DNA of 64,000 bases. Origin: Geodermatophilus obscurus. Lineage in GTDB: Bacteria; Actinomycetota; Actinomycetes; Mycobacteriales; Geodermatophilaceae. A program made the position numbers and the translations under genes. Below, in pieces: positions 43,240 through 53,815 of this stretch. The notes below the pieces were generated by a model that did no database searches, was not told the origin of the DNA, and saw nothing but the letters and a program-made list of their open reading frames with translations. The stretch spans positions 124,001 through 188,000 of the forward strand of contig NZ_FOWE01000005.1 in NCBI RefSeq assembly GCF_900115395.1. Direction: 5' to 3'. Every line of letters starts with the position of its first letter. Positions within the stretch are counted from its first letter, which is position 1.

Positions 43240-44438
43240 GCGGGGACCTCCGGGTAGAGACGGGCGAGGGGGTCGCCGGCGTCGACGAGGTCGCCGTCCT
43301 GGACCAGCCACTCGGCGAGGACCCCGTCGTAGCCGGCGGAGACGTTGATCTCCTCACGCCGGCTGCGGACGCGGCCCAGGGGGGTGCCGGCCGGCAGCCG
43401 GGTGCCCTCGGGCACGTCGGCCGGGCTGACGGTCCCGCGCACGGGCGAGACGACGACCCGCCAGTCGGGCTGGTGCTCGCCCTCGGGCCGGCCGCGGGCG
43501 GCGTCGATGAGGGCGCGGGCCCGGTCGAGGTCGCCGGGGCCGGCCAGGGCCAGCACCTCGATGTCGCTGCCCTTCCACTCCCGCTTGGCCAGGCCGGCGA
43601 GCGCGCCGGCCGGCGGCAGCTCGATGGCGGCGGTGACGCCGAGGTCGCGCAGGGTGGCCAGGCAGGCGTCGAAGTGCACCGGGCTGGTCACCTGGGTGAC
43701 CAGGCGGGACAGCGCCGCGGTGCCGGAGCCGACGGCCGCGCCGTCGGCGTTGGACAGCAGCAGCCGGCTCGGGTCGGCCGGCCGCAGCCCGCCGACGAGG
43801 CCCTCGAGCTCCTCGCGGGCCGGGGTCATGTAGCCGGTGTGGAAGGCGCCGGCCACCGACAGCGGCAGCACCTTCGCCCTGGCGGGCGGCTCGGCCTTCA
43901 GCGCGGCCAGACCCTCCAGCGGCCCGGCGACGACGACCTGCCCGCCACCGTTGAGGTTGGCCGCCACCAGCCCGTGCCGCTCCAACGCCGCGGCCAGCTC
44001 GTCGGGGTCGCCGCCGAGGACGGCGGACATGCCGGTCGGGGTCAGCGCGCAGGCCCGGGCCATCGCGCGGCCGCGGACGGCGGTGAGCGCGATCGCGGCC
44101 TCGACGGAGAGCACGCCGGCCAGCGCGGCCGCGGTCAGCTCGCCGACGCTGTGCCCGGTGATGACGACGTCGCGGCCGGTCTGCGGCGTGTGCGCGACCG
44201 GGCCGGGCAGCCCACCGAGCTCGCGGGCGACGAACAGGCTCATCGCGACGACCAGCGGCTGGGTGACCGCGGTGTCGCGGATGGCCTCGGCGTCGCCGGT
44301 CGTGCCGAGGGTCAGCAGGTCGGCGTCGGCGATCGCGCCGGCCCAGCGGAAGAAGGGCTCGGCTCCGGGCAGGTCCAGCCAGGGGGTCAGCATCCCGGGC
44401 TTCTGGGCACCCTGTCCGGGGGCGAGGACGGCCAGCAC
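43236..44438 (-). CDS. fabD: Malonyl-CoA:ACP transacylase with extra C-terminal biotinyl/lipoyl-like domain
   Basis: 400 residues, about 90 more than FabD of Escherichia coli. Residues 1-315 are FabD: APGQGAQKPGM, GHSVGE with Ser97 and AGAFH with His200. Residues 326-397 (VVVSPVRGTVSPADVPEGTRL, then VSAGYDGVLAEWLVQDGDLV) look like a biotinyl/lipoyl hammerhead fold: the half-repeats SPVRGTV and AGYDGVL are in register, but the turn reads RREEIN, without the modifiable Lys of MKM. So it is probably not biotinylated. The GTG start lies directly after GAGGAG, closer than usual, so start or leaderless translation is uncertain. First enzyme gene of the fab operon. Confidence 0.9.
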   Translation of the reverse strand: MLAVLAPGQGAQKPGMLTPWLDLPGAEPFFRWAGAIADADLLTLGTTGDAEAIRDTAVTQPLVVAMSLFVARELGGLPGPVAHTPQTGRDVVITGHSVGELTAAALAGVLSVEAAIALTAVRGRAMARACALTPTGMSAVLGGDPDELAAALERHGLVAANLNGGGQVVVAGPLEGLAALKAEPPARAKVLPLSVAGAFHTGYMTPAREELEGLVGGLRPADPSRLLLSNADGAAVGSGTAALSRLVTQVTSPVHFDACLATLRDLGVTAAIELPPAGALAGLAKREWKGSDIEVLALAGPGDLDRARALIDAARGRPEGEHQPDWRVVVSPVRGTVSPADVPEGTRLPAGTPLGRVRSRREEINVSAGYDGVLAEWLVQDGDLVDAGDPLARLYPEVPA

Positions 44439-44616
44439 CTCCTCACGGTGTCATGGGTCCGGGCGGCCCGCGCGCTCGGTCGCCACGAAACCGTCCGGGA
44501 TCTCCTTGGAGGGTTCCCACAAGAGCGACGGCCCGGATGCCGCTCTGGCGGCGTGTCGGTGGTGGGGACCACACGGACGCGTGCCCGGCTCTGGTAGTGG
44601 CGAGGAGGTCCTCGAA

Positions 44617-45795
44617 CTAGTGCCAGAGGGAGCGGCCGCCGTCGAGGTCGGCGAGTGCCAGCGCCACGTGCAGCGTCCACGCGCCGCGGGCGTCGGTGGC
44701 CACCAGACCGGTCAGCTCCGCGGCCCGCTTGAGCCGGTACCGGACGGTGTTCGGGTGGACGAACAGCGCCCGCGCGCTGGCCTCGAGGTTGCCGCCGCCG
44801 GCCAGCACCGCGCGGACCGTGTCGAGCACCTCGCCGCCGGCCCCGCGCAGCGGCAGCACCACCCGCTCGGTGAGCGCCGCTCGGGCCAGCGGGTCGCCGT
44901 CGAGGGCCCGCTCGGGCAGCAGCGCGTCGGCCGTGACCGGCCGGGGCGCTCCGGGCCAGGCGCGCGCGGCCCGCAGGCCCGCGAGGGCGGCGGCGGCCGA
45001 GCCGCCGGCCGCGCTGAGCCGGTCGACGACGGGGCCGAGGACGACCGGGCCGGGCGCGAACTCCTCCGCCACCCGGCCGGCGGCGGCGGTCACGTGCTCG
45101 GCGCCGCCGAGGACGACGACCAGCTGCTCGGCGTGCACGCCCACGAGCACCTCGCAGCCCTGGGAGCGGGCGGCCCGGCGGACGGCGGTGTGCGCGTCGC
45201 CGTCGGCGGGTGCTGCGCCGACCAGCACGGTCACCGGCTGGGTGTCGGCCCAGCCGAGCGCGGCGGCCCGGCCGGGCAGCTCCTCGGAGCGCTCCCCGCG
45301 GACCAGCGCGTCGACGACCAGCGCCTCGAGCCGGGCGTCCCACGCGCCGCGGTTCTCGGCGAAGCTGGCGTAGACGTGCGCGGTGGCGAAGGCGACCTCG
45401 CGGCTGAACTGCAGGACCGCCACGCGCAGCGCGACGACGTCGCCGGGCTCGGCCACCGACTCCACGTGGTCGTCCATCACCTCGACGGTGAGCTTGACCA
45501 GGTCGACGGTCTGCTTGAGCGGCACGGCCCGCACCAGGTCGCGGGGCGCGGCGCCGAACACCTCGCCGGTCAGCCGCGGTGGCCGGGCGGGGTCGCGGCA
45601 CCACTCCACGAGGGAGGCGATGCCGGCCTGGGCGACGAGCATGACCCAGGAGCGCTGGTCGGCGGGCATGGTGCGGAACCACGGCAGGTCGTCGTCCATG
45701 CGGGCGACGGCGCGGGTGGCGATGGCCCCCGAGGCGCGCTCGAGCCGCCGCAGCGTCCCGGCGGACGGTGGGCGGTCGTTCACCCGGTCGGCCAC
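44617..45795 (-). CDS. fasR: PucR/CdaR-family regulator, FasR-like
   Basis: About 392 residues. Helical N-terminal part (DDLPWFRTMPADQRSWVMLVA), a middle GGDEF-like fold, and a C-terminal helix-turn-helix with GGNLEASARALFVHPNTVRYRL, the PucR signature. In Streptomyces coelicolor FasR, the protein just before fabD, activates the fab operon; the same order here supports the name. The 178 bases to fabD could hold its target site. Start is uncertain: GTG at 45795 or 45783, with no clear ribosome site. Confidence 0.82.
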   Translation of the reverse strand: MADRVNDRPPSAGTLRRLERASGAIATRAVARMDDDLPWFRTMPADQRSWVMLVAQAGIASLVEWCRDPARPPRLTGEVFGAAPRDLVRAVPLKQTVDLVKLTVEVMDDHVESVAEPGDVVALRVAVLQFSREVAFATAHVYASFAENRGAWDARLEALVVDALVRGERSEELPGRAAALGWADTQPVTVLVGAAPADGDAHTAVRRAARSQGCEVLVGVHAEQLVVVLGGAEHVTAAAGRVAEEFAPGPVVLGPVVDRLSAAGGSAAAALAGLRAARAWPGAPRPVTADALLPERALDGDPLARAALTERVVLPLRGAGGEVLDTVRAVLAGGGNLEASARALFVHPNTVRYRLKRAAELTGLVATDARGAWTLHVALALADLDGGRSLWH

Positions 45796-45840
45796 GCCGG
45801 CCAGCGTGTCACGCGGCGCGTCGTCGGGGAGAGTGGGGGA

Positions 45841-46530
45841 GTGTTCCGCTCCGCCGCCCGGGCTCCCCGACGGGTCCCGGCCGCGATCGGGGGCGGGCTC
45901 ACCGTCCTCGGGGTGCTGGGCGCCGGGGTGCTCGCCCGCTTCCCGCCGCAGGTCCGCCTCGACGACGCGCTCAGCCGCGCCCTCTACGCCGGTGACGACC
46001 GGTCGCCGCTGGTGGGCGGGCTGCTGGAGGTGCTCACCACGCCCGGCGTGACCTGGTTCCGGGTGCTGGTCTTCCTCCCCGTGCTGGGCTGGCTGGCCCG
46101 CCGCCGGGCGTGGCGGACGGTGCTCTGGGTGGGCGTGGCGATCACGGCCGTCGGCCCGGTGACGGTCTGGCTCAAGGACGTCGCCGGCCGCGCCCGGCCG
46201 GCGTTCGAGAACGGCGGGCTGGTGTACGAGGGCCTGAGCTACCCGAGCGGGCACTCCTCGGGCATCGCCACGCTGGTCACCGTGGCCCTGGTGCTGGCCT
46301 GGCCCCGGCTGACGGCGGGCGGGCGCCGCGCGGCGGTGACGGGCGGCGTCGCGCTGGCGGCGCTGGTGGGCCTGACCCGGATGTGGCTGGGGGTGCACTA
46401 CCTGTCCGACGTCGTCGGCGGGCTGGCGCTGGGCCTGGCGTGGTCCCTCGGTGTCGCGCTGGTGCTCGGCGGGCTGCCCGGCGGGGCCGGCGCGCTGCCG
46501 GACCGCGAGCGGGTGGGGGAGTACCGGTGA
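45841..46530 (+). CDS. PAP2-family membrane phosphatase
   Basis: 229 residues, about six spans. The three PAP2 motifs are present: KDVAGRARP, YPSGHSSG and TRMWLGVHYLSD. Removes phosphate from lipid substrates such as phosphatidate or undecaprenyl diphosphate on the outer face of the membrane. GTG start directly behind GGGGGA. Divergent from fasR (45 bases) and overlapping the pirin-like gene (GTGA). Confidence 0.9.
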   Translation: MFRSAARAPRRVPAAIGGGLTVLGVLGAGVLARFPPQVRLDDALSRALYAGDDRSPLVGGLLEVLTTPGVTWFRVLVFLPVLGWLARRRAWRTVLWVGVAITAVGPVTVWLKDVAGRARPAFENGGLVYEGLSYPSGHSSGIATLVTVALVLAWPRLTAGGRRAAVTGGVALAALVGLTRMWLGVHYLSDVVGGLALGLAWSLGVALVLGGLPGGAGALPDRERVGEYR

Positions 46531-47009
46531 CGGGCCCGGACGGGCGGACGCTGCTCGAGCCCGGCGACGGGTCGCTGGGCCCGCTGCTGCGGGTGACCGA
46601 CGACCGGCTGCCGCCCGGTACCGGCTACGGCGTCCACGCCCACCGGGCGGTCGACGTCGTCGCGGTCGTGCTGGCCGGGTCGCTCACCCACCGCTGGGGC
46701 ACGGCGGCCCCGCTGTCGGCGGGGGACGTCGGCGTGCTGCGCGCCGGGCGCGGCCTCGACCACGACGAGGTCGCCGGCCCCGACGGCGCCCGGGTGCTGC
46801 AGTGCCACCTGCGGGCCGCCGACCCCGGGGCGGCGCCGGCGCACGAGGTGCTGCAGGCCCCCCACGGCTGGGTCGACCTGGGCCGGCCCGACGCCCGGCT
46901 GTGGCTCGGTGCGGACGGGCCGGACGTCCCCGACGGTGTCGTGCTGCGCACCGGCGGGCCGGTCGTCGTCTGGTCGGTCGACGCCGGCCGTCCCGACTGG
47001 GCGGGGTGA
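46527..47009 (+). CDS. Pirin-like cupin protein
   Basis: 160 residues from a GTG overlapping the PAP2 stop by 4 bases. Follows the pirin N-terminal cupin: VHAHRAVDVVAVVLAGSLTHRW, then DVGVLRAGRGLDHDEV and VLQCHL. The metal ligands HxH and E of pirin are only partly kept (HAHRAVD). Shorter than most pirins (about 230-290). Possible quercetinase-like or redox role; uncertain. Confidence 0.78.
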   Translation: MTGPDGRTLLEPGDGSLGPLLRVTDDRLPPGTGYGVHAHRAVDVVAVVLAGSLTHRWGTAAPLSAGDVGVLRAGRGLDHDEVAGPDGARVLQCHLRAADPGAAPAHEVLQAPHGWVDLGRPDARLWLGADGPDVPDGVVLRTGGPVVVWSVDAGRPDWAG

Positions 47010-47041
47010 CCGGGGGACCTCCCCGCGGAGAGGCCCCCCGG
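47010..47041. terminator. Hairpin after the pirin-like gene
   Basis: Two stacked stems: CCGGGGG/CCCCCGG (47010-47016, 47035-47041) and CCTC/GAGG (47018-47021, 47030-47033). Directly follows the stop and faces the end of the decayed beta-helix gene. Confidence 0.6.
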
Positions 47042-47048
47042 CCGCCGG

Positions 47049-48061
47049 TCAGGGAGCGCAGAGCTCCGGCGGGACACTGCTGCCGCAGGTGTCGTCCTCG
47101 AAGTCGACCGCGCCCACGTCGAGCAGGGACGGGCTGACCTCCGGAGAGCTCAGCAGGACGTCGACGGGGACGTTGCCGGTCAGCGTGTTCCCCTCCACCA
47201 CGACGTCCTCCGCGGGGCCGGGGTCGATGCCCAGCGCGTCGTTGAACGGCGGCAGCGAGACGAGGACGAGCCCACCGGCCGGGAACTGCAGGCTGGCTGG
47301 GTCGACCGACGGCACGTTGTCGTGGACGTGGTTGTGCCGGACGGTGACGGTGTCGGCGTTCACGACGCCGATCCCGGTGCCGGAGACGCGCAGCGACGCC
47401 TGCACCTCACCGACGCCGGCGAGGCAGAACCGGTCGTTGGCGGTCACCTCGTTCCACTTCAGCTGCCAGTCCCCGCCCTCGACCTGCCGGCCGGCGTCGG
47501 GGATCTCGGTGGTGGCGTCGTCGAAGACGAGGACGCCGACGCAGTTGCCGGACACGTAGTTGTTGCGGATGACCCCGACGCGCGACTCCCGGGCGACGAC
47601 GCCGAGGTCGTGGCCCTGGACGTCATTGGCCACGACGTCGGCGTAGGAGTCGTCGGAGTCGGTGATCCCGATGCCGGCCGTGCCGCTGTTCGGCGCCTCC
47701 GGCGAGCCGCGGTCGAGCCCCTCCACGACGTTGCGCGAGATCCGCGTGTGCGTGGAGTCGGCGGCGAGGATGCCGTAGCGATCGTGCGCGTGGACCGCGG
47801 TCTCGTGCACCCGGAAGCCGTCGCACCCCAGGCGGCGATCCCGTTGGCCGGGTGGTTCCAGGTGGACAGGTGGCGCACCCGGACCGGGCCGTCGGGCTCG
47901 AGGAAGAACAGCCCGGAGACGTCGTCGGCCAGCGTGGCGGGGTCGGACTCGGGATCGGCCTCGTTTCGCGCCGTCCAGCAGGCCGGCGCCCCCTCCTCAT
48001 ACCAGAGGCGTGTGTGGGCCTCGCCCCTCCGACGGGTCCCGGGCTCCGACCACCGGACCCG
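47049..48061 (-). pseudogene. Decayed right-handed beta-helix protein gene (truncated and frameshifted)
   Basis: From the stop at 47049 back to about 47826 one frame encodes beta-helix repeats (NNYVSGNCVGVLVFDDA, NHVHDN, VVEGNTLTGN). Upstream, a different frame continues the same protein: LFFLEPDGPVRVRHLSTWNH then PANGIAAWG. A single-base deletion near 47826-47830 would restore AWG-CDGFRV. The upstream frame runs back to the lacI stop at 48062 without any start codon or signal peptide, so the 5' part is lost. Intact relatives are exported parallel beta-helix (NosD/pectate-lyase-like) proteins. Sequencing error could explain the shift but not the missing start. Confidence 0.75.
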
Positions 48062-49087
48062 TCAGGCGGACTCCCGCACCACGAGCCGGGTCGGGCAGAC
48101 CCGCACGCGCACCTCGTCGTCGCCCTCGACCTGCCGCAGCAGCAGCTCGGTCATGAGGGAGGTCATCTCGCCCAGCGGCTGGGCCACCGTGGTCAGCGGC
48201 GGGTCGCTCGTGGCGGCCACCGGGGCGTCGTCGAACCCGACGACGGCGACGTCACCGGGCACCGAGCGGCCGGACGCGCGCAGCACGCGCAGGGCACCCA
48301 CCTCCATCGGGTCGGAGGCGACGAAGACGGCGTCGAGGTCGGGCGCGCGCTCGAGCAGGGCGGTCATCGCGGCGGCACCGCCGGCCTCGGTGAAGTCGCC
48401 CTCGGCCACCAGCGCCGGGTCCTCGGCGACCCCGGCGTCCCGCAGCGCGGTGCGGTAGCCGGCGTAGCGGTCGATCCCACCGATCATGTCCCGCGGGCCG
48501 GTCACGGTGGCCACCCGCCGCCGGCCGGCGACCAGCAGGTGCGCGGTGGCCGCCCGGGCGCCGCCGGCGTTGTCGGCGTCGACGTAGCAGACCGGGTGGC
48601 CGTCGAGGGGGCGGCCGGAGAGCACCAGCGGCACCTGCGCCTCGGCGAGGATGCGGGGCAGCGTGTCCTGGCTGTGCAGCGACATCAGGATGACGCCGTC
48701 GACGTGCCCCTGACGCACGTAGCGGCCGACCTTCTCCTGCTCGCGCTCACCGCGGGCGGCGAGCAGGACGAGGTTCATCTCGGTGTCGGCCAGGGCGGCC
48801 GACAGCTCGCGGACCACCCGGGCGAAGAACGGGTCGGAGAACACCTGGGTGTCGGACTCCGAGAGCACCAGCGCGATCGTGTCGGTGCGCCGGGTCACCA
48901 GGCTGCGGGCCATGCGGTTGGGCACGTAGCGCAGCTCCGCCACCGCCGCCTCGACCGCCCGGCGGGCCTCCGGGCGCACCTTCGGCGAGCCGTTGACCAC
49001 GCGCGACACCGTCGCCCGCGACACGCCGGCGAGCTCGGCCACCTCGTCGAGGGTGGGCGAGGACGCCCGTCCGGCCAGGGTCGTCAC
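48062..49087 (-). CDS. LacI-family repressor of the sugar locus
   Basis: 341 residues. N-terminal helix-turn-helix PTLDEVAELAGVSRATVSRVVNGSP, hinge VPNRMARSLVTRRT, then a sugar-binding core with VDADNAGGARAATAHLL and VGFDDAPVAATSDPPLTTV. GTG start with GAGGAGG 7 bases upstream. Divergent from the ABC transporter genes, with a palindromic operator between. Probably released by a glucoside or oligosaccharide. Confidence 0.93.
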   Translation of the reverse strand: MTTLAGRASSPTLDEVAELAGVSRATVSRVVNGSPKVRPEARRAVEAAVAELRYVPNRMARSLVTRRTDTIALVLSESDTQVFSDPFFARVVRELSAALADTEMNLVLLAARGEREQEKVGRYVRQGHVDGVILMSLHSQDTLPRILAEAQVPLVLSGRPLDGHPVCYVDADNAGGARAATAHLLVAGRRRVATVTGPRDMIGGIDRYAGYRTALRDAGVAEDPALVAEGDFTEAGGAAAMTALLERAPDLDAVFVASDPMEVGALRVLRASGRSVPGDVAVVGFDDAPVAATSDPPLTTVAQPLGEMTSLMTELLLRQVEGDDEVRVRVCPTRLVVRESA

Positions 49088-49217
49088 AGGACCTCCTCGG
49101 GTCGTGGTGCGGGTCCATGGTGCACGCGTCAGGGCGTCCCCGCTCGGCTCGCCGACGTCTGCCGAACACCCACTTGACAGGTCGATGTGATGCCCATCAC
49201 TCTCCTCCCATCCGGTC

Positions 49218-49233
49218 GTGAGAGCGCTTTCAC
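49218..49233. promoter_or_regulatory. LacI-family operator
   Basis: GTGAGAGCGCTTTCAC, a 16-base palindrome with one mismatched pair and the central GCGC usual for LacI/GalR proteins. Lies between the divergent lacI-type gene and the ABC transporter operon, 53 bases before the binding-protein start. Confidence 0.82.
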
Positions 49234-49285
49234 GGCGACAACGTAACCCGGACGAGGTCGTTCGGGAACCGATCCAGGAGGACCG

Positions 49286-50581
49286 ATGACCGTTTCCCGG
49301 AGACGCAGGGCGGCGCTGGGAGCTGCCCTCGCCACCTCGCTGCTGGCCGCCGGCTGTGGAGGCGGCGGTGGCGGTGACGACGGCGCCGTCACGCTCGACC
49401 TCGGCCTGTTCGGGACCTTCGGGTTCGAGGAGGCCGGGCTCTACGAGGAGTACATGCGGCTCAACCCCGACATCCGCATCACCGAGGAGTCGGTGGAGCG
49501 GTCGGCCGACTACTACCGGGCGCTGCAGACGCGCCTGGCGGCCAACTCCGGCCTCGCCGACATCCAGGGCATCGAGGTCGGCTTCGTCGCCGACGTCGCC
49601 GCCAACCACGCCGACGCCTTCGTCGACTTCGCCACCACCGAGAACGCCGACGAGTCCCTCGGCCACTACTTCGACTGGAAGGTCGAGCAGGCCACCACCT
49701 CCGACGGCCGCGTGCTCGGCCTCGGCACCGACGCCGGCCCCCAGGCGATGTGCTACCGGCACGACCTGTTCGAGCAGGCCGGGCTGCCCACCGACCGCGC
49801 CGAGCTGGCGACCCTGTGGGCCGACTGGGACGGCTACCTGGAGCTGGGCCGGCAGTACGAGGCCTCGCCCACCAAGCCGGAGGGCAGCTCGTGGGTCGAC
49901 AGCCCGGCGAGCGTCTTCTCCGCCTCGGTGTACCAGGGCGAGACCGCCTACGACGACGAGGACGGCAACCCGATCCCCGAGTCCAGCGACGGTGTGCAGG
50001 CCGCGTGGGAGGACGCCAGCGCCGCGGCCGCGGACGGGCTGACGGCCAACCTCACCCAGTTCGGCGACGAGTGGAACTCAGCCTTCGTCAACGGTGCCTT
50101 CGCCACCATCGCCTGCCCGGCCTGGATGCTCTCCTACATCTCCACGCAGGCCGGTGACGAGGGCGCGGGCACCTGGGACGTCGCGCCGCTGCCCGGCGGT
50201 GCGGGCAACTGGGGTGGCTCGTGGCTGGCGGTCTCGGAGACCAGCGAGCACAAGGAGGAGGCGATCGCCCTCGTCGAGTGGCTGACCGCCCCCGAGCAGC
50301 AGGTCAAGCGGTTCACCTCGCTGGGCTACTTCCCCTCCAGCCAGGAGGCCGCGGAGGACCCGGCGGTCGCGTCGGCCACCAGTGAGTACTTCACCGGGGC
50401 GCCGATCGGGCAGCTGTTCGGCGAGTCGGCGGCCGCGGTGCGCTTCACGCCCATCGGCCCCTACGACACGCAGATCCAGGAGGCCTTCACCGAGGCCCTC
50501 ACCACGGTGGGCGGCGGGACCGACCCCGACGACGCCTTCCAGGCCGCACTCGCCGAGATCGAGCAGATCACCGGCGGCTGA
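49286..50581 (+). CDS. ABC transporter sugar-binding lipoprotein
   Basis: 431 residues. Signal peptide with lipobox LLAAGC, lipidated Cys24. Family 1 solute-binding fold: FGTFGFEEAGLYEEYMRLNP and the C-terminal WLTAPEQQVKRFTSLGYFPSSQ. Outer-face ligand collector for an importer of oligosaccharides. First gene of a plus-strand operon with two permeases and an ATPase, then GH1 and GH105 genes; ligand probably a beta-glucoside or plant-wall oligosaccharide. Confidence 0.92.
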   Translation: MTVSRRRRAALGAALATSLLAAGCGGGGGGDDGAVTLDLGLFGTFGFEEAGLYEEYMRLNPDIRITEESVERSADYYRALQTRLAANSGLADIQGIEVGFVADVAANHADAFVDFATTENADESLGHYFDWKVEQATTSDGRVLGLGTDAGPQAMCYRHDLFEQAGLPTDRAELATLWADWDGYLELGRQYEASPTKPEGSSWVDSPASVFSASVYQGETAYDDEDGNPIPESSDGVQAAWEDASAAAADGLTANLTQFGDEWNSAFVNGAFATIACPAWMLSYISTQAGDEGAGTWDVAPLPGGAGNWGGSWLAVSETSEHKEEAIALVEWLTAPEQQVKRFTSLGYFPSSQEAAEDPAVASATSEYFTGAPIGQLFGESAAAVRFTPIGPYDTQIQEAFTEALTTVGGGTDPDDAFQAALAEIEQITGG

Positions 50582-50667
50582 CCGACTCCGGCCGGTGCCC
50601 GCGCGACCGTCGGCCCGGGCACCGGCCGGCTCCACCGCACCGCCCGACTCGCAGTGAGGCCCCCCGC

Positions 50668-51660
50668 ATGACCATCGCCAGCGACGACCCCCGGGTCGCG
50701 GCGGTCACCGCACCGCCACCCGACGCCCCACCGGCCGCTCCGGCGGCCGCCCCCCGCCGCCGCCGCGCCCGGCTCACCCGCAACCGCTGGGGCTACGCCT
50801 ACGTCGCCCCGTTCTTCCTGCTCTTCGGCGCCTTCAGCCTCTACCCGTTCCTCTACACCGCCTACATCTCGCTGCACGAGGTCCGGCTGTCGGACATCGA
50901 CGGCGCGGAGTTCGTCGGATTCGGCAACTACACCGCCCTGCTGCAGAACGAGTTCTTCTGGAACGCGGCGAGGAACACCCTCACCATCGGGATCCTCTCG
51001 ACGGTCCCGCAGCTGTGCATCGCCCTGGGCCTGGCCCACCTGCTGAACTACCGGCTGCGCGGCCGGACCTTCTTCCGGGTCGCGATGCTCATGCCCTACG
51101 CCACCAGCATCGCCGCGGCCACGCTCGTCTTCGGCCAGCTCTTCGGCCACGACTACGGCCTCATCAACGCCCTCCTGCAGGGCCTCGGCCTGGACCGGGT
51201 CGACTGGGAGGCCGGCACCCTGAGCAGCCAGGTCGCCATCTCGGTCATCGTGACCTGGCGCTGGACGGGCTACAACGCGCTCATCTACCTCGCCGCGATG
51301 CAGGCGATCCCCAACGACCTCTACGAGGCCGCGACGCTCGACGGCGCCAGCCGCTGGAAGCAGTTCATCCACGTCACCGTCCCGGCGCTCAAGCCCACGA
51401 TCCTGTTCACGATCGTGGTCTCGACCATCGGCGCGGTGCAGCTGTTCGGCGAGCCGCTGCTCTTCAGCGGCAACGGCATGACCAACGGCGGGGCGTCCAA
51501 CCAGTACCAGACCCTCGGCCTGCTCATGTACGACCAGGGGTGGACCAACTTCCGCCTCGGCCAGGCCGCCGCCACCGCGTGGGCCATGTTCCTGATCATC
51601 CTCGTCGTCGTGGGCGCCTGCGCGCTGATCGCCCGCCGGCGTGCCCGGGCCGAGCGGTAG
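50668..51660 (+). CDS. ABC sugar permease (MalF/UgpA type)
   Basis: 330 residues, six spans. The cytoplasmic EAA loop is DLYEAATLDGASRWKQFIHV and the N-terminal tail is Pro/Ala-rich before WGYAYVAPFFLLFGAFSLYPF. Forms the membrane channel with the MalG-like protein next door. ATG start. Confidence 0.93.
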   Translation: MTIASDDPRVAAVTAPPPDAPPAAPAAAPRRRRARLTRNRWGYAYVAPFFLLFGAFSLYPFLYTAYISLHEVRLSDIDGAEFVGFGNYTALLQNEFFWNAARNTLTIGILSTVPQLCIALGLAHLLNYRLRGRTFFRVAMLMPYATSIAAATLVFGQLFGHDYGLINALLQGLGLDRVDWEAGTLSSQVAISVIVTWRWTGYNALIYLAAMQAIPNDLYEAATLDGASRWKQFIHVTVPALKPTILFTIVVSTIGAVQLFGEPLLFSGNGMTNGGASNQYQTLGLLMYDQGWTNFRLGQAAATAWAMFLIILVVVGACALIARRRARAER

Positions 51661-51668
51661 GAGCCGCC

Positions 51669-52583
51669 ATGACCACCCTCGCCACCCCGCCGGAGGAGTC
51701 CGTGGACGCCCCGGCCCGCACCGTCGCCTCCGCCGCCCCGCGGCGCCGGCGCCGCCGGGCCGGCCGCGTGACCGCCGCCGGACCGCTGACCTACCTGCTG
51801 CTCGCGCTGACCACCCTGGTGTCGGTCTTCCCGCTGTACTGGACGATGGTCGCCGGCTCGCACACCAACGCCGAGATCGCCGCGACGCCGCCGCCGTTCC
51901 TGCCCGACGCCGACCTGTTCACCAACATCGGCCGGGCGATGGAGGAGGCGCCGATCGGGCTGGCGATCGTCAACTCCGTCGTCGTCGCCGGCTGCATCAC
52001 CGTGGGCACGGTCCTGTGCTGCACGCTGGCCGGTTTCGCCTTCGCCAAGCTCAGGTTCCGCGGCAACGGCGTCCTGCTCGGCCTGGTCATCGGCACGATG
52101 ATGGTGCCCACCCAGCTGGCGATCATCCCGCTGTTCATCCTCATCGCCGAGCTGCAGTGGGTCGACCACCTGCAGGCGGTGGTGCTGCCGACGCTCGTCA
52201 GTGCCTTCGGCGTCTTCTTCATGCGCCAGTTCCTCACCCAGGCGCTGCCCGACGAGCTGCTGGAGGCCGGCCGCGTCGACGGCGCCTCCACGTGGCGGAT
52301 CTTCTGGTCGATCGTCGTCCCGGTCGCCCGGCCGGCGATGGCGGTGCTGGCGATGCTCACCTTCCTCACCGCCTGGAACGACTTCTTCTGGCCGATCATC
52401 GCCCTCACCACGAACAACCCCACCGTGCAGGTGGCGCTGGCCGGGCTGGGCGGGGGCTACGTCCCCGACCGAGCCGTGATCATGGCCGGGACCCTCGTCG
52501 GCACGCTGCCGGTCCTCGTCGTCTTCGTCGTCCTCGGCAAGCAGATCGTCGGCGGCATCATGCAGGGCGCGGTCAAGGGATGA
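51669..52583 (+). CDS. ABC sugar permease (MalG/UgpE type)
   Basis: 304 residues, six spans: LTYLLLALTTLVSVFPLYWT first; EAA loop LLEAGRVDGASTWRIFWSIV. ATG at 51669, 8 bases after the previous stop. Confidence 0.93.
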   Translation: MTTLATPPEESVDAPARTVASAAPRRRRRRAGRVTAAGPLTYLLLALTTLVSVFPLYWTMVAGSHTNAEIAATPPPFLPDADLFTNIGRAMEEAPIGLAIVNSVVVAGCITVGTVLCCTLAGFAFAKLRFRGNGVLLGLVIGTMMVPTQLAIIPLFILIAELQWVDHLQAVVLPTLVSAFGVFFMRQFLTQALPDELLEAGRVDGASTWRIFWSIVVPVARPAMAVLAMLTFLTAWNDFFWPIIALTTNNPTVQVALAGLGGGYVPDRAVIMAGTLVGTLPVLVVFVVLGKQIVGGIMQGAVKG

Positions 52584-52635
52584 GGCGTCCACGCACCCCC
52601 ACTCCCCGCCCCAGCTCCCCGAGAGGGCTCTCACC

Positions 52636-53733
<1,098 letters not shown>

Positions 53734-53815
53734 CCCGCACCCTCCCGTCCCCCTCGGCGGCCCCGTGCCGGGCGCCGCGCTGCCCCCTGACCACCGCCGC
53801 GAAGGAGCACCCGCC

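Noticed and set aside
43354..43578. Separate small gene for the C-terminal domain of fabD
   Set aside because: The domain is continuous with the FabD frame; the other-frame open stretch is a shadow.
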